From the NCBI RefSeq assembly GCF_009708175.1, contig NZ_WMBB01000012.1, positions 186,001 through 250,000 on the forward strand: DNA of 64,000 nt, given 5' to 3'. The notes below the pieces were generated by a model. That model had not been told where the DNA came from and did no database searches. It saw only the letters and a list, made by a program, of their open reading frames with translations. Of this stretch, positions 1 to 8,780 are shown piece by piece (positions within the stretch are counted from its first letter, which is position 1; every line of letters begins with the position of its first letter). The DNA comes from Nocardia aurantiaca. Its GTDB lineage: Bacteria; Actinomycetota; Actinomycetes; Mycobacteriales; Mycobacteriaceae. The position numbers were made by a program, and so were the translations under genes.

Positions 1-877
1 CGCCGAAGTCCGCGAGGAAGTCGCCGCCGCTGTGATTGTCGGCGTACACCTGCCACGAGATTCCGGCCTGCTGCAAGCGTTCCGGATAGGTGGTCCAGCT
101 GTACGCCGGCCGGTAGTCCGGGGGATTGGACACCGCCGGTCCGCCGGCGCGGCCGGCCGCGTCGATGGTGCCGGTCCAGTGGAACAGTCGATTCGGCGTG
201 GTGGGGCCCTGAATCGAGCAGAAGTAGTGGTCGCAGATGGTGAACGCCGAGGCCAGCGCGCGATGGAACGGAATGTCAGCGTCGGTGAAGTACCCCATCG
301 TCATCTTGGACTTGGCCGCGATCCACGAGTGATAGGCGCCGTCGGCCCACGCCAGATGCGTGGTGTTCCAGTCGTGGGCCAGATCGCCGAGATCCTGTCC
401 GTCCACGCGTGTGGTGTCGATATGCCAGGGCAGCAGGAATCCGGTGCTGCTGAACGCATCCGGCTGATGGAACGCATCCCGGTCACCGTCCGCCGAACCG
501 CTGCTGCTGCCGCCGGCCGATCCGCTGGCGCTGCCCGTACCCGCCGACCCGCTGGCCAGATCGACCCCGAGCCCACCGCCGACGGCGGCGTCCATGGCCG
601 CCTGGAGCACCGGGTCGTATCCGCCGGCGGGCAGCCGCACGGCGCGCTTGTCACCGAAACCCCGCACGCCGCTCATGGTTCCGAAGTAGTGGTCGAACGA
701 GCGGTTCTCCTGCATGAGGATGACCACGTGCTCGACCTGATCGAGGGTGCCCGCGCGGCGCGGTTCGGCCAGCGCCTCCGCCATGCCCTCCGGCAGGCCG
801 GTCACTCCGGCCGCGCCCGCGGCCAGCATCGAGCCCAGCACCGTCCGCCGATTCGTCGTGGCGAATCCACGCCCCAT
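1..877 (-). CDS. Phospholipase C / phosphoesterase family, Tat-exported, 3' end cut by window
   Basis: Secreted phosphodiesterase of the bacterial phospholipase C family, expected to cleave phospholipid head groups outside the cell. The start is ATG at 877, with GGAG about 10 bases upstream. The N-terminus has a twin-arginine signal (NRRTVLG, residues 9-15) followed by an Ala/Gly-rich hydrophobic stretch. The family signature ENRSFDHYFG lies at residues 57-66, and QGPTTPNR follows further on. A Gly/Ser/Ala low-complexity insert sits at about residues 109-130, which is unusual for the family. About 292 codons are visible and family members are usually near 500 residues, so the C-terminal half lies outside the window. 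Substrate preference (phosphatidylcholine or other) cannot be read from this part. The gene is divergent from the GtrA-like gene. Confidence 0.9.
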   Translation of the reverse strand, partial: MGRGFATTNRRTVLGSMLAAGAAGVTGLPEGMAEALAEPRRAGTLDQVEHVVILMQENRSFDHYFGTMSGVRGFGDKRAVRLPAGGYDPVLQAAMDAAVGGGLGVDLASGSAGTGSASGSAGGSSSGSADGDRDAFHQPDAFSSTGFLLPWHIDTTRVDGQDLGDLAHDWNTTHLAWADGAYHSWIAAKSKMTMGYFTDADIPFHRALASAFTICDHYFCSIQGPTTPNRLFHWTGTIDAAGRAGGPAVSNPPDYRPAYSWTTYPERLQQAGISWQVYADNHSGGDFLADFG

Positions 878-1076
878 CGAGAATCTCCGATCGTCAGTCT
901 GTTCCCATGCCATCGCGGCCCGGGAGACGCTACCGGCACACCCGCCGCTTCGCAGTGTTGAAAACGTGTCCTGGCCAGCGTTTTTCGCTATAAGCGCGGA
1001 TCCCGGATCCGGTGCGGCGGGAAAATTCGTGCCGCCGTGCGCGCCGTGGAGTTGGCCCGGTGATCACCTGGGGGTC

Positions 1077-1604
1077 ATGTGGCGGTGCCACCGTGGTCGG
1101 GTGGCGATGGAGACGGTTGCGCGACCGGCACGGGCGGTTCGCTGGTTTCACCGGGTGTGCGACGGGGTGGTCGCGCGGCTGCCGTTCGGGTTCGGCCGGT
1201 TCGTGGCGCCGACGTTCGTCGGTTATCTGCTGGTGAGCGGATTCACGTTCTCGGTCGATCTGGTGGCGCTCACCGCACTGCACGGGGCGCTGAAGGTGGC
1301 GCTGCCGATCGCGGTGACCGTGGCCTACTGCACGGCGTTCGGATTGAGCTACCTGCTGAATCGGATACTCAACTTCGAATCCCACGCGGCCGTCGGCCCA
1401 CAGGTCTCCATCTACGTCGTGGTGGTCGCGGTCAACTATCTCGTGTTCATCCTCGGCGTCACCAGTGCTGTCGCCACCGTGGGCCTCGACTACCGCATCG
1501 CCCGCATCCTCGGCGGTCTGGGCGAGGGCCTGTTCATGTACGCGTCCATGCGCCTGCTCGTCTTTCGCGCCTGGACGCTGCCCGGCCGGCGACCGCGCCG
1601 CTAG
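1077..1604 (+). CDS. GtrA-like small membrane protein
   Basis: Protein of 175 residues with four predicted membrane segments, the first starting near FGRFVAPTFVGYLLVSG and a later one ending in FMYASMRLLVFR. It also has the polar loop NRILNFES typical of the GtrA/DPMS family. Such proteins are thought to carry or flip polyprenyl-linked sugars during cell-envelope glycan assembly; no glycosyltransferase partner is visible here. The start is chosen at ATG 1077 with GGGGG just upstream. The in-frame ATG at 1107 is a reasonable alternative because residues before it look unstructured. Its stop overlaps the stop of the convergent MFS gene by about 3 bases. Confidence 0.8.
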   Translation: MWRCHRGRVAMETVARPARAVRWFHRVCDGVVARLPFGFGRFVAPTFVGYLLVSGFTFSVDLVALTALHGALKVALPIAVTVAYCTAFGLSYLLNRILNFESHAAVGPQVSIYVVVVAVNYLVFILGVTSAVATVGLDYRIARILGGLGEGLFMYASMRLLVFRAWTLPGRRPRR

Positions 1605-2827
1605 GACCCGAATCGTGCCGCCCGCCGCCTCGCCCCGGCCATGCGGTGTCCCCCGAAGACGAGCCCGACCGCGAGGGCGGCGCCGCAGCCGCCCGAGATG
1701 AGCAGCGGGACACGGCCGTCGCCCTGCCAGACCAGGCCGGCCCAGAGCCCGGCGACGAGGACCGCGGCACCGCCCAGACCCTGGTAGAGGCCCTGGGCCG
1801 TGGATTGCCGCGCGGTCGGGGCCAGGTCGGCGATCCACGCCTTGCCGACGCCGTCGGTCGCGGCGGCGAATCCGCCGTAGAGCGGCAGCACGACGAACAC
1901 CCAGCCCGGTCCGGACGCCAGCCCGAGACCGAGGTAGCCGATGGCGAAACACGCCAGACCGGCGGCGAAGACCAGATGCCGGGGCAGCCGGTCCGATACG
2001 GCGCCCGCCGGATACGCGAGCAGGGCGTAGGCCAGGTTGTAGACGACGTACGCGGCGATCACCCCCGCCACCGACAGACCGAGCTGATGGGCGCGCAGCA
2101 GCAACAGCGAATCCGGGAAGTTCACCAGCGAGAAGGCCGTGAGCAGCGCGATGACGGCCTTCAAACGGGCCGGAAGCGGCTCGGCGCCGGTGTCCACCGG
2201 TGCGGGCCGGGGCGCGGAAGTGACCGGCGCGGAGGGCTTTTCGCGGACTGCCGCGATCAGCGCCACCGCCGCGAGCGCGGGTATCACCGCGATGAACAGC
2301 AACGGCCGGATGCGGTGGTCGAGCAGCTCGTACAGCACCAGACCCAGGGCGGGTCCGAGCACAGCGCCGGCGGTGTCCGCGGCGCGATGCACTCCGAAGA
2401 TCCTGCCCCGGTGGGCGGGGTCGGCGTCGACCATGAGCAGGGCGTCGCGGGGCGCGCTGCGCACACCCTTGCCGAACCGGTCGACGCACCGGCCGGCGAG
2501 CACGATCGGCCAGGCGCCGGCCACCGCCACCAGGACTTTGCCGACGGCCGCGAGCCCATAGCCGAGCGCGATGAGCGGACGTTTGCGAGAACGGTCACCC
2601 AATCGCCCGGCGATGATCTTGGTGGCCGCCGCGGCGGCTTCGGCCAGTCCCTCCACCGCTCCGACCACCGCGGCCGGAGCACCCAGGACAGCGGTCAGGA
2701 AGATCGGCAGGATCGGGTAGACCAGCTCGCTCGCGGTGTCGGCGAGAAAGCTGACCCCGCACAGCACCCGCAGGTTCGGTGTCAGCCACGCGGGCCAAGG
2801 CGTGGCGGCGCGGGATTCGGTGGTCAT
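1601..2827 (-). CDS. MFS transporter
   Basis: Major facilitator protein of 408 residues with about twelve hydrophobic segments. The cytoplasmic loop between helices 2 and 3 reads GRLGDRSRKRPLIALGY, the MFS motif A (G-x-x-x-D-R). A second basic loop, VDRFGKGVRSAPRDALL, resembles that of multidrug and metal-related MFS exporters. A long Pro/Ala linker near the middle (PSAPVTSAPRPAPVDTGAE) separates the two six-helix halves. The start is ATG 2827. The gene is convergent with the GtrA-like gene and divergent from the Met-rich peptide and iron operon. The substrate is unknown; drug or metabolite efflux is the default inference. Confidence 0.85.
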   Translation of the reverse strand: MTTESRAATPWPAWLTPNLRVLCGVSFLADTASELVYPILPIFLTAVLGAPAAVVGAVEGLAEAAAAATKIIAGRLGDRSRKRPLIALGYGLAAVGKVLVAVAGAWPIVLAGRCVDRFGKGVRSAPRDALLMVDADPAHRGRIFGVHRAADTAGAVLGPALGLVLYELLDHRIRPLLFIAVIPALAAVALIAAVREKPSAPVTSAPRPAPVDTGAEPLPARLKAVIALLTAFSLVNFPDSLLLLRAHQLGLSVAGVIAAYVVYNLAYALLAYPAGAVSDRLPRHLVFAAGLACFAIGYLGLGLASGPGWVFVVLPLYGGFAAATDGVGKAWIADLAPTARQSTAQGLYQGLGGAAVLVAGLWAGLVWQGDGRVPLLISGGCGAALAVGLVFGGHRMAGARRRAARFGS

Positions 2828-2998
2828 GGCGGCACGGTACCGGTCCGCGCCGATCCGGTGGAGGGCATCGAGATGCGGTCGGGAACTTCGGCCACACCGT
2901 AGTGCCTTCGGACCCTGATGGCGACGCGCCGTCCCGTGTGATCGTCGAAACCGACACGGCCGGCGGTCGGCCGGTCCGCGTTCGAGGAGACGAGTTCG

Positions 2999-3103
2999 AT
3001 GGACATGAATGGCATGGACATGCAATCGCCGCTGATGCAGATGTGCCACGCGATCATGATGTGGCTGCACCAGCAGGGCCTGATGCCCCCGATGGCCATG
3101 TGA
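2999..3103 (+). CDS. Methionine-rich 34-residue peptide, candidate metal-binding micropeptide
   Basis: A short reading frame with ATG at 2999 and an AGGAG-type ribosome site about 9 bases upstream. It encodes 34 residues of which 11 are Met, plus Cys16, His17, His24 and Trp22 (for example MDMNGMDM at 1-8 and MQMCHAIMM at 13-21). Met-x-Met, Cys and His are soft ligands, so Cu(I) or another soft-metal binding role is possible. This is inference from composition only. It lies between a divergent MFS exporter and an iron-box-controlled iron transporter, but the iron box is downstream of its stop, so it is probably a separate transcript. The Met-rich core has no hydrophobic run long enough for a standard signal peptide. 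It could be a chance frame, but composition and ribosome site argue against that. Confidence 0.5.
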   Translation: MDMNGMDMQSPLMQMCHAIMMWLHQQGLMPPMAM

Positions 3104-3139
3104 GCGACCGCCGCTGACCGTACCCCGATGGACGCGGAT

Positions 3140-3158
3140 GTAGGTATGGCTTACCTTT
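3140..3158 (+). promoter_or_regulatory. IdeR/DtxR-type iron box
   Basis: GTAGGTATGGCTTACCTTT matches about 13 of 19 positions of the mycobacterial iron-box consensus TTAGGTTAGGCTAACCTAA and keeps both AGGT and ACCT half sites. It ends 7 bases before the chosen GTG start of the FTR1-EfeO gene, so an iron-loaded repressor would block transcription initiation directly. Repression by iron is what this family of sites does in relatives; binding here is inferred. Confidence 0.7.
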
Positions 3159-3165
3159 GGTAAGC

Positions 3166-5226
3166 GTGAGCGTTGCCGAGGCTGTGCCGAATCTGCTGAT
3201 CTGCCTGCGGGAGGGCCTCGAGGCGGGGCTCGTGGTGACCATCCTGCTGGCCGCCGTTCGCAGGCTGTCCACCCCCGAACGGCCGGTGCCGACCACGCCG
3301 GTGTGGTTGGGCGTGCTCGGCGCGGTCTCGGTAGCGGGGAGTTTCGCGGCCGTACTGACCTATTCGACCGCCGTGTTGACCAGTTCGGCGCGGGCAGTGG
3401 TCGCAGGTGTGCTGAGCGTGCTGGCCGTGGCCCTGGTCACCGCGATGATCTTCTGGATGCGGCGCACCGGGGCCGCGCTGTCGGGGCAGCTGCGCGGCGA
3501 GGTCGCGCGAGCCGCCGGACTGGGCGCGGGCGTGCTCGCGGTGACGGCGTTCCTGGCGGTCGGGCGCGAGGGGCTCGAGACCACGCTGTTCGTGTGGACG
3601 GCCGTCAAGGCGGCCGGGTCGACCGTCGCGCCGCTGGTGGGCGCGGCGCTCGGGCTGGGCATCGCGATCGCATTGTGCTGGTTGCTGTTCCGGCGGGCGG
3701 TGCGGCTGAACCTCGGCGTGTTCTTCAACCGGACCGCCGTGCTGCTCATCGTGATCGCCGCGGGCGTGCTCGCCTACGGCCTCGGTGACCTGCAGGAGGC
3801 GGGCTGGCTGCCGGGTGCGCGGTGGATCGCGTTCGATCTGACCGCGCACGTCGATCCGAACTCGTGGTGGGTCTCGATCATCACCGGTGTCACCAACCTC
3901 TCGCCGAAGATGACGGTGCTCCAAGTGATGGCGTGGATCGCCTACCTGGCCACGGTGATTCCGCTGTTCGTCCGGGCGGGCCGAACCCCGGCGACGGAGC
4001 CCGCCGCGACCGAGCCGGAAACCGAACCCGCGCACGCGGATTGGTGGGAGCGGATCGCCGGTCCGCGCCCCGCGCTGGTCGGCGCGACCCTCGTGGTGGT
4101 GCCGGTGCTGGCGGCAGCCACCGCTATCGCCTTGCTCCCGTCCGGCGATGAGAACACCACCCGCACCGTCTCCGTGACCGCCGACGCCTGTGCACCGGAA
4201 TGGACTTCCGCGCACACCGGCACCCAGACCATCGCGGTGCGCAATGCCTCCGGCAAGTCCGGTGAGATCGATCTGGTCGATGCGGACGGCGCGGTGGCCG
4301 GTGAGATCGAGAACATCGGTCCCGGCACCACCGCCGAGCTGACCGCGACCCTGAATCCGGGCAGCTATACCATCGTCTGCCTGATGTCGGGTCGTCCGTC
4401 GCTGTCCTCGCAGCGGGTCCAGGCGACCGGTCCGCAGACCGACGCGCCCCCGGCCTTCAAACCCGCCCGCGCCAGCGAACTCCGCGCGCCCAATGACGCC
4501 TACCAGGCGTATGTGCGACAGGTCCTGACCCGGGTCACCGGGGCGGTCGGCGCGGTCGGCCGGGATCTGCGGGCGCGCAATATTCCCGCCGCACAGGCCG
4601 ATTGGCTGCTCGCGCTGCAGGAGTGGGAGCGGGTCGGCGCCTCCTACAACAGTTTCGGCGACGCGGGCACCGCCGTGGACGGCCTGCCCGGCGGCCTGCC
4701 GGACGGCGTCAACGACCCGCGCTTCACCGGATTGCGCCGCCTGGAATACGGCCTGTGGCACGGCCAGGGCCCGGATCAGCTGCTGCCCGTGGTGGACAAG
4801 CTCACCGCGGACATCGCCACGGTAAGCGACAACCTCACCAGCACCGCCATCGCCGGTGATCCGGCCACCCTGCCGGTGCGCGCCCACGAGATCCTGGAAG
4901 ACGCGCTGCGCGACCATCTTTCGGGCCTGGACGATCAAGGCGCGGGCGCGGCCTACCCGGCGACGCTGGCCGATGTCGAGGTCACCCGTGTGGTCCTGGA
5001 TCAGCTCGCCGTCCCGCTGGACGAGCGCGATCCGAAGCTGCGCCCCGACCTCGGGGCCAAGCTGGATCGCCTGCGCACCGCCCTGTTGGCCACCCAGGAC
5101 AACGGCCGCTGGCGTGCGCTGGCGCAGACGCCGCAGGCGGCCCGGCAGGCGGTGCTGGCCGCGATCGGCGCGGCCCTGGAATCGCTCGATCGGGTGCCGC
5201 GGCTGCTGGAAACCAAAGCGAACTGA
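3166..5226 (+). CDS. efeU: FTR1 iron permease fused to EfeO (cupredoxin plus M75) domains
   Basis: Single protein of 686 residues joining two parts of the EfeUOB ferrous iron system. Residues 1 to about 275 are an FTR1/EfeU permease with seven hydrophobic segments and both REGLE motifs (REGLEAGLV near 17, REGLETTLF near 130) that bind iron in the channel. An Ala/Glu/Pro linker and another membrane anchor (about 305-330) lead to a periplasmic cupredoxin-like region (about 335-425) and an M75 imelysin-type domain (about 435-680). The M75 motif normally written HxxE reads GLRRLEYGLW here, so the His is replaced by Arg. GTG 3166 is preferred because an upstream TTG at 3157 lies inside the iron box. 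It is followed 28 bases later by the DyP peroxidase gene, so the two are probably co-transcribed and iron-repressed. Confidence 0.88.
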   Translation: MSVAEAVPNLLICLREGLEAGLVVTILLAAVRRLSTPERPVPTTPVWLGVLGAVSVAGSFAAVLTYSTAVLTSSARAVVAGVLSVLAVALVTAMIFWMRRTGAALSGQLRGEVARAAGLGAGVLAVTAFLAVGREGLETTLFVWTAVKAAGSTVAPLVGAALGLGIAIALCWLLFRRAVRLNLGVFFNRTAVLLIVIAAGVLAYGLGDLQEAGWLPGARWIAFDLTAHVDPNSWWVSIITGVTNLSPKMTVLQVMAWIAYLATVIPLFVRAGRTPATEPAATEPETEPAHADWWERIAGPRPALVGATLVVVPVLAAATAIALLPSGDENTTRTVSVTADACAPEWTSAHTGTQTIAVRNASGKSGEIDLVDADGAVAGEIENIGPGTTAELTATLNPGSYTIVCLMSGRPSLSSQRVQATGPQTDAPPAFKPARASELRAPNDAYQAYVRQVLTRVTGAVGAVGRDLRARNIPAAQADWLLALQEWERVGASYNSFGDAGTAVDGLPGGLPDGVNDPRFTGLRRLEYGLWHGQGPDQLLPVVDKLTADIATVSDNLTSTAIAGDPATLPVRAHEILEDALRDHLSGLDDQGAGAAYPATLADVEVTRVVLDQLAVPLDERDPKLRPDLGAKLDRLRTALLATQDNGRWRALAQTPQAARQAVLAAIGAALESLDRVPRLLETKAN

Positions 5227-5254
5227 CTCTCTACGAAGGACCGAGGCCATCACC

Positions 5255-6487
5255 ATGACCGTCAGCCGCCGCCGCTTCCTCTCCGGCGCCGCCGTGGGCG
5301 CGGCCGGAACCGCCCTGACCGCGGGCGTGCTCGCCGAGGGCGCCCGTGTGGACGCCGCAGCCGGGGGCGGGCAGCCCTCCACCACACCGGTTTTCCCATT
5401 CCACGGCGAGCACCAGTCGGGCATCCTCACTCCCGCTCCGGCCGATCGGCAGGCCGCCTCCTGCTTCGCCGCGTTCGACGTGACCGCCGCCAACCGCGCG
5501 GAACTCGCGGATCTGATGAGGACGCTCACCGACCGCGCCCGTCGCCTCACCGCCGGTGGCCCGCCGGCGGATCCGGGCCCGAGCCATCCGCCCGCCGACA
5601 GCGCCGTCCTCGGCCCCGATATCCCCGCCGACGGCCTCACCGTCACCACCGGTGTCGGTGCGAGCCTGTTCGATCAGCGCTACGGGCTGGCCGCGCGCAA
5701 GCCCGCGCACCTGACCCCGATGCGGATCTTCCCCGACGATTCCCCCGACCCGGCCTGGATGCACGGCGACCTGTTGCTGCAGCTGTGCGCCCACAACCCC
5801 GACACCATTCACCACGCCATTCGCGACATCACTCGCCACACCCGCGGCGGGCTCCAATTGCGCTGGAGGATCCAGGGTTACAACTCCCCGGCTCGCCCGT
5901 CCGGAACCGGCCGCAACCTGCTCGGTTTCAAGGACGGCACCGCCAATCCGACCGGGTCCGATGCCGCCGGCCTGATCTGGGTCGACAGCCCCGAGGAACC
6001 GGCCTGGACCCGTGGCGGCACCTATCAGGTGGTCCGCCTCATCCGCATGCTGGTGGAGTTCTGGGACCGCGTCTCGATCGCCGAGCAGGAGAACATGTTC
6101 GGCCGCCGCCGCGAATCCGGCGCACCCCTGGACGGCACCAAGGAATTCGACACCCCCGACTACGCCGCCGACCCCGACGCCACCGTCACCCCCGCCACCG
6201 CACACATCCGCCTGGCCAATCCCCGCACCCCCGACACCGCCAACCAGCAGCTCCTCCGCCGCTCCTACAACTACGACCTCGGCATCGACCCCAACGGCAA
6301 CCTCGCCGCCGGGCACATCTTCACCTGTTTCCAGCAGGACATTCAGCGCCAGTTCGAAACCATCCAAACCCGCTTGGCCGGCGAGCCTTTGACCGACTAC
6401 GTCCAGCCCTTCGGCGGCGGCTACTTCTTCGTCCTGCCGGGCGTCACCGGCACCGAGGACTGGTACGCGCGCACGCTGTTGAGCTGA
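5255..6487 (+). CDS. efeB: DyP-type haem peroxidase EfeB, Tat-exported
   Basis: Deferrochelatase/peroxidase of the EfeUOB system, which oxidises ferrous iron or acts on haem outside the membrane. The start is ATG 5255. The 410-residue product opens with a twin-arginine signal (SRRRFLSGA, residues 4-12). The DyP signature GFKDGTANP (GxxDG, catalytic Asp) is near residue 228. The proximal haem His is expected in the segment after TPATAHIRLANP. The C-terminal FTCFQQDIQRQFETIQ and QPFGGGYFFVLPG are typical of EfeB. It lies directly downstream of the FTR1-EfeO fusion, which completes an acid- or iron-starvation-type uptake operon. Confidence 0.9.
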   Translation: MTVSRRRFLSGAAVGAAGTALTAGVLAEGARVDAAAGGGQPSTTPVFPFHGEHQSGILTPAPADRQAASCFAAFDVTAANRAELADLMRTLTDRARRLTAGGPPADPGPSHPPADSAVLGPDIPADGLTVTTGVGASLFDQRYGLAARKPAHLTPMRIFPDDSPDPAWMHGDLLLQLCAHNPDTIHHAIRDITRHTRGGLQLRWRIQGYNSPARPSGTGRNLLGFKDGTANPTGSDAAGLIWVDSPEEPAWTRGGTYQVVRLIRMLVEFWDRVSIAEQENMFGRRRESGAPLDGTKEFDTPDYAADPDATVTPATAHIRLANPRTPDTANQQLLRRSYNYDLGIDPNGNLAAGHIFTCFQQDIQRQFETIQTRLAGEPLTDYVQPFGGGYFFVLPGVTGTEDWYARTLLS

Positions 6488-6581
6488 TCCGCCACCGCCG
6501 GCCATGCCGGGGCGCGGGCGCGAGATGAGATGAACGGCGCGACGCAGTCGCACAGCTGCGCTTCGCGGAGTTCTGAGCGGG

Positions 6582-8069
6582 TCAGGCCGTCAGCACGGTA
6601 CGGATTCGGTTGTCGGGGTCGATGGTCCGGCGGAGAGCGGCCAGGCGAGGGTAGTTCTGAGCGTAATAGCGGCTGAGGGGATCGCCGGGTTCGAGGTAGT
6701 TCACGTACGCGCCTGCCGAGACCGGCGCGAATCGCCGGTGGGCGGCGGTGATCCAGGCGAGGGCGGTGTCGTGCGGGATCGGTTGGTAGGCGCCCCATTC
6801 GACGAGGGCGGCGTGGGTGCGCCAGGGAAAGGCCGTGGCCGTGGGCGCGGTATCGCCGATCGCGCCGTCGAGGGTGTTGATCTGCACCCAACCGGTGCCG
6901 CCCGCGCTCGAGAAGGCGGTGAGGGCTTCGATGATGTACGCGATGGCATCGGGGGTGAGGTCGGTGACGACGTCGGAGCCGTTGGTGAAACTCGCCCGCG
7001 GTGTGGTGGGGCCGCCGCCCGCCAGATACGTGATCGTGTCCATGTGATCGAGGGTCTGCGTGTCGACGCTCAGCGGCTGCATGCCGATCGCATCGGTCAA
7101 CGCGGCCGCGGCCCGCCTGCCGGAACCGGCCGGGCAGACCATTTGCATCCAGCAGTCCAGGTTGCCGTCGCCGTCGGCGTCGACACTGACGTCGGCCCAC
7201 TCGGACCGGTCCGCGCAGCGCAGCCAGGTGGACCATCCGGCGATCACCCGGGCCGCCCTGTCTCCGGGGAAGGTCAGGCGCACCAGGTCTTTCGAGGTCG
7301 CGGGGCAGGTGTCGAAGGTGAGCGAGGTGACCACGCCGAACAGTGGACCGCCGCCGCGAAGCGCCCAGAACAGTTCCGGCCGGGAGGTTTCGGAGACCGC
7401 GGTTACGGTGCCGTCGGGCAGGACGAGCGTCGCACCGGCGAGCCGGTCGCAGGTGACGCCGTAGGCGCGGGATTCGAACCCGATGCCGCCGCCGAGGGCG
7501 AGTCCGGCAATGCCGACATCCGGGCACATGCCGGTCGGGATGGTCAGACCCGACCGGTCGAGTTCGCGGTAGACCTCATACAGGGTGTGGCCGGGTGCCA
7601 CAACCGCCCGTCCCGCGTCGACACTCACCCCGGTGAGCTGCCGGACGTCGATGATCATCGCGCCGCTCGCCGTCGACACCCCCGCATAGGAGTGCCCGCC
7701 GGAGCGTGCGGCCACGGGAAGCCGGTGTTCGGCCGCGAAACTCATGGCGGCGACGACATCGTCGGTATCGGCCGCCTGCACCACGGCGATGGGTGTTTCG
7801 CCGTCGAATCGGGTATTGAAGACCTGCTTGGCCATTCCGTAGTCGGCGTCATCGGCGTCGACCACGCGGCCTCGAATCCGACGTTCCAGCATGCTCCAAT
7901 TCGGTGTGGCCGCACCGGGACCGGAGGAATCCGCGACGGGGTCGGCATCGGACATGCCGGTGAATCCCCAACCGGCCATGGCGATTCCCAGTGCGCCACA
8001 CAGGAATGTGCCGCGCGAGAAGCCGGCGCCCGCGGCAGTCGTCGGCGAAACGGATCTCACTCTGCGCAT
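6582..8069 (-). CDS. Berberine-bridge type FAD-linked oxidoreductase, exported
   Basis: Protein of 495 residues with an N-terminal signal region (a hydrophobic run near residues 20-37 after basic residues), an FAD_binding_4 domain and a C-terminal BBE segment (YAQNYPRLAALR and the C-terminal IDPDNRIR). The motifs RSGGHSYAG (His-FAD link) and GMCPDVGIAG (Cys-FAD link) suggest bicovalently bound flavin, as in sugar and alcohol oxidases of this family. GGGIGFESRAYG follows as expected. The substrate is unknown; carbohydrates or aromatic alcohols are typical. The gene is convergent with efeB, with 94 bases between the stops. Confidence 0.85.
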   Translation of the reverse strand: MRRVRSVSPTTAAGAGFSRGTFLCGALGIAMAGWGFTGMSDADPVADSSGPGAATPNWSMLERRIRGRVVDADDADYGMAKQVFNTRFDGETPIAVVQAADTDDVVAAMSFAAEHRLPVAARSGGHSYAGVSTASGAMIIDVRQLTGVSVDAGRAVVAPGHTLYEVYRELDRSGLTIPTGMCPDVGIAGLALGGGIGFESRAYGVTCDRLAGATLVLPDGTVTAVSETSRPELFWALRGGGPLFGVVTSLTFDTCPATSKDLVRLTFPGDRAARVIAGWSTWLRCADRSEWADVSVDADGDGNLDCWMQMVCPAGSGRRAAAALTDAIGMQPLSVDTQTLDHMDTITYLAGGGPTTPRASFTNGSDVVTDLTPDAIAYIIEALTAFSSAGGTGWVQINTLDGAIGDTAPTATAFPWRTHAALVEWGAYQPIPHDTALAWITAAHRRFAPVSAGAYVNYLEPGDPLSRYYAQNYPRLAALRRTIDPDNRIRTVLTA

Positions 8070-8387
8070 GTGCCCTCCAGGCTGGGTGCTAGCCGGAAAA
8101 CGATGGCGGGCAACGGATGCACGCCTGCCTGGGCGTCGACGATGTGATCGGCCGCGATTATCCGCGGATTGTCGACAACCGCCACGTCATTGTGCCGACC
8201 ACCTCGGTGGCCGGGCACGACTTCGGGCTACGCCTAAGGCAATTCACAGGCAACCGTGACCGAACCGCCCGCGTGTCGCCGTCGGTCGGTCGGCACTTCA
8301 CTCGCAGGCTGATCGGCACGCGACGGCGCGTCCGGATCACCTCGCCCGCCAATACCGGTTCGGGGCACCGGGATTCGCCTCGACGGG
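8070..8387. other. Intergenic region without a recognised gene
   Basis: This 318-base stretch lies upstream of the FAD oxidoreductase and downstream of the DUF1801 gene. It presumably contains the oxidoreductase promoter. Open frames here are short, lack ribosome sites and look like composition effects. No repeat or strong hairpin was recognised. Confidence 0.5.
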
Positions 8388-8780
8388 CTACTTGCCGCGT
8401 GCGTTGAGCGCGACGGCTTCTCGAATGAGGTCCATGAACGCCGTGGCGTCGATCTTGTCGTTCTCGCCGATGTCGATGGCCCTGCGGGTCTTTCCCTCGA
8501 GGCTGGAGTTGAACAGCCCGGCCGGGTCCGAAAGCGACGCGCCCTTGAAGAAGGTGAGTTTGACCGCCTTCTTGTAGACCTCGCCGGTGCAGATGCCGCC
8601 GTCGTGGGACCACACGGCGGTGCCGGGACTGGTCGCCTTGACCCACTTCCACTCTTCGACGATGTCCGGATCGGCCTCGTGGATGAGAGCCCGCACGGCG
8701 GCGAGGGTTTCACCGCGCCAATCGCCGAACTCCTTGATGCGGTCGTCGATACGTTCGGATGCGGTGGATTCGTCGGCCAT
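8388..8780 (-). CDS. DUF1801 (YdhG-like) domain protein
   Basis: Cytoplasmic protein of 130 residues. The core IKEFGDWRGETLAAVRALI, followed by EEWKWVKATSPGTAVW and VKLTFFKGASLSDP, matches the DUF1801/YdhG fold, whose role is not established. The start is ATG 8780 with AGGAAAG 5 bases upstream; a longer frame reaching 8831 lacks a ribosome site. It stands alone on the minus strand. Confidence 0.8.
   Translation of the reverse strand: MADESTASERIDDRIKEFGDWRGETLAAVRALIHEADPDIVEEWKWVKATSPGTAVWSHDGGICTGEVYKKAVKLTFFKGASLSDPAGLFNSSLEGKTRRAIDIGENDKIDATAFMDLIREAVALNARGK

Noticed and set aside
32..961. Plus-strand 309-codon frame at the window start
   Set aside because: Antisense to the phospholipase C gene, which carries a Tat signal and the family signature.
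3151..5649. 832-codon minus-strand frame over the iron permease
   Set aside because: Antisense to the FTR1-EfeO and EfeB genes, Arg/Gly/His-rich, no ribosome site or domain.
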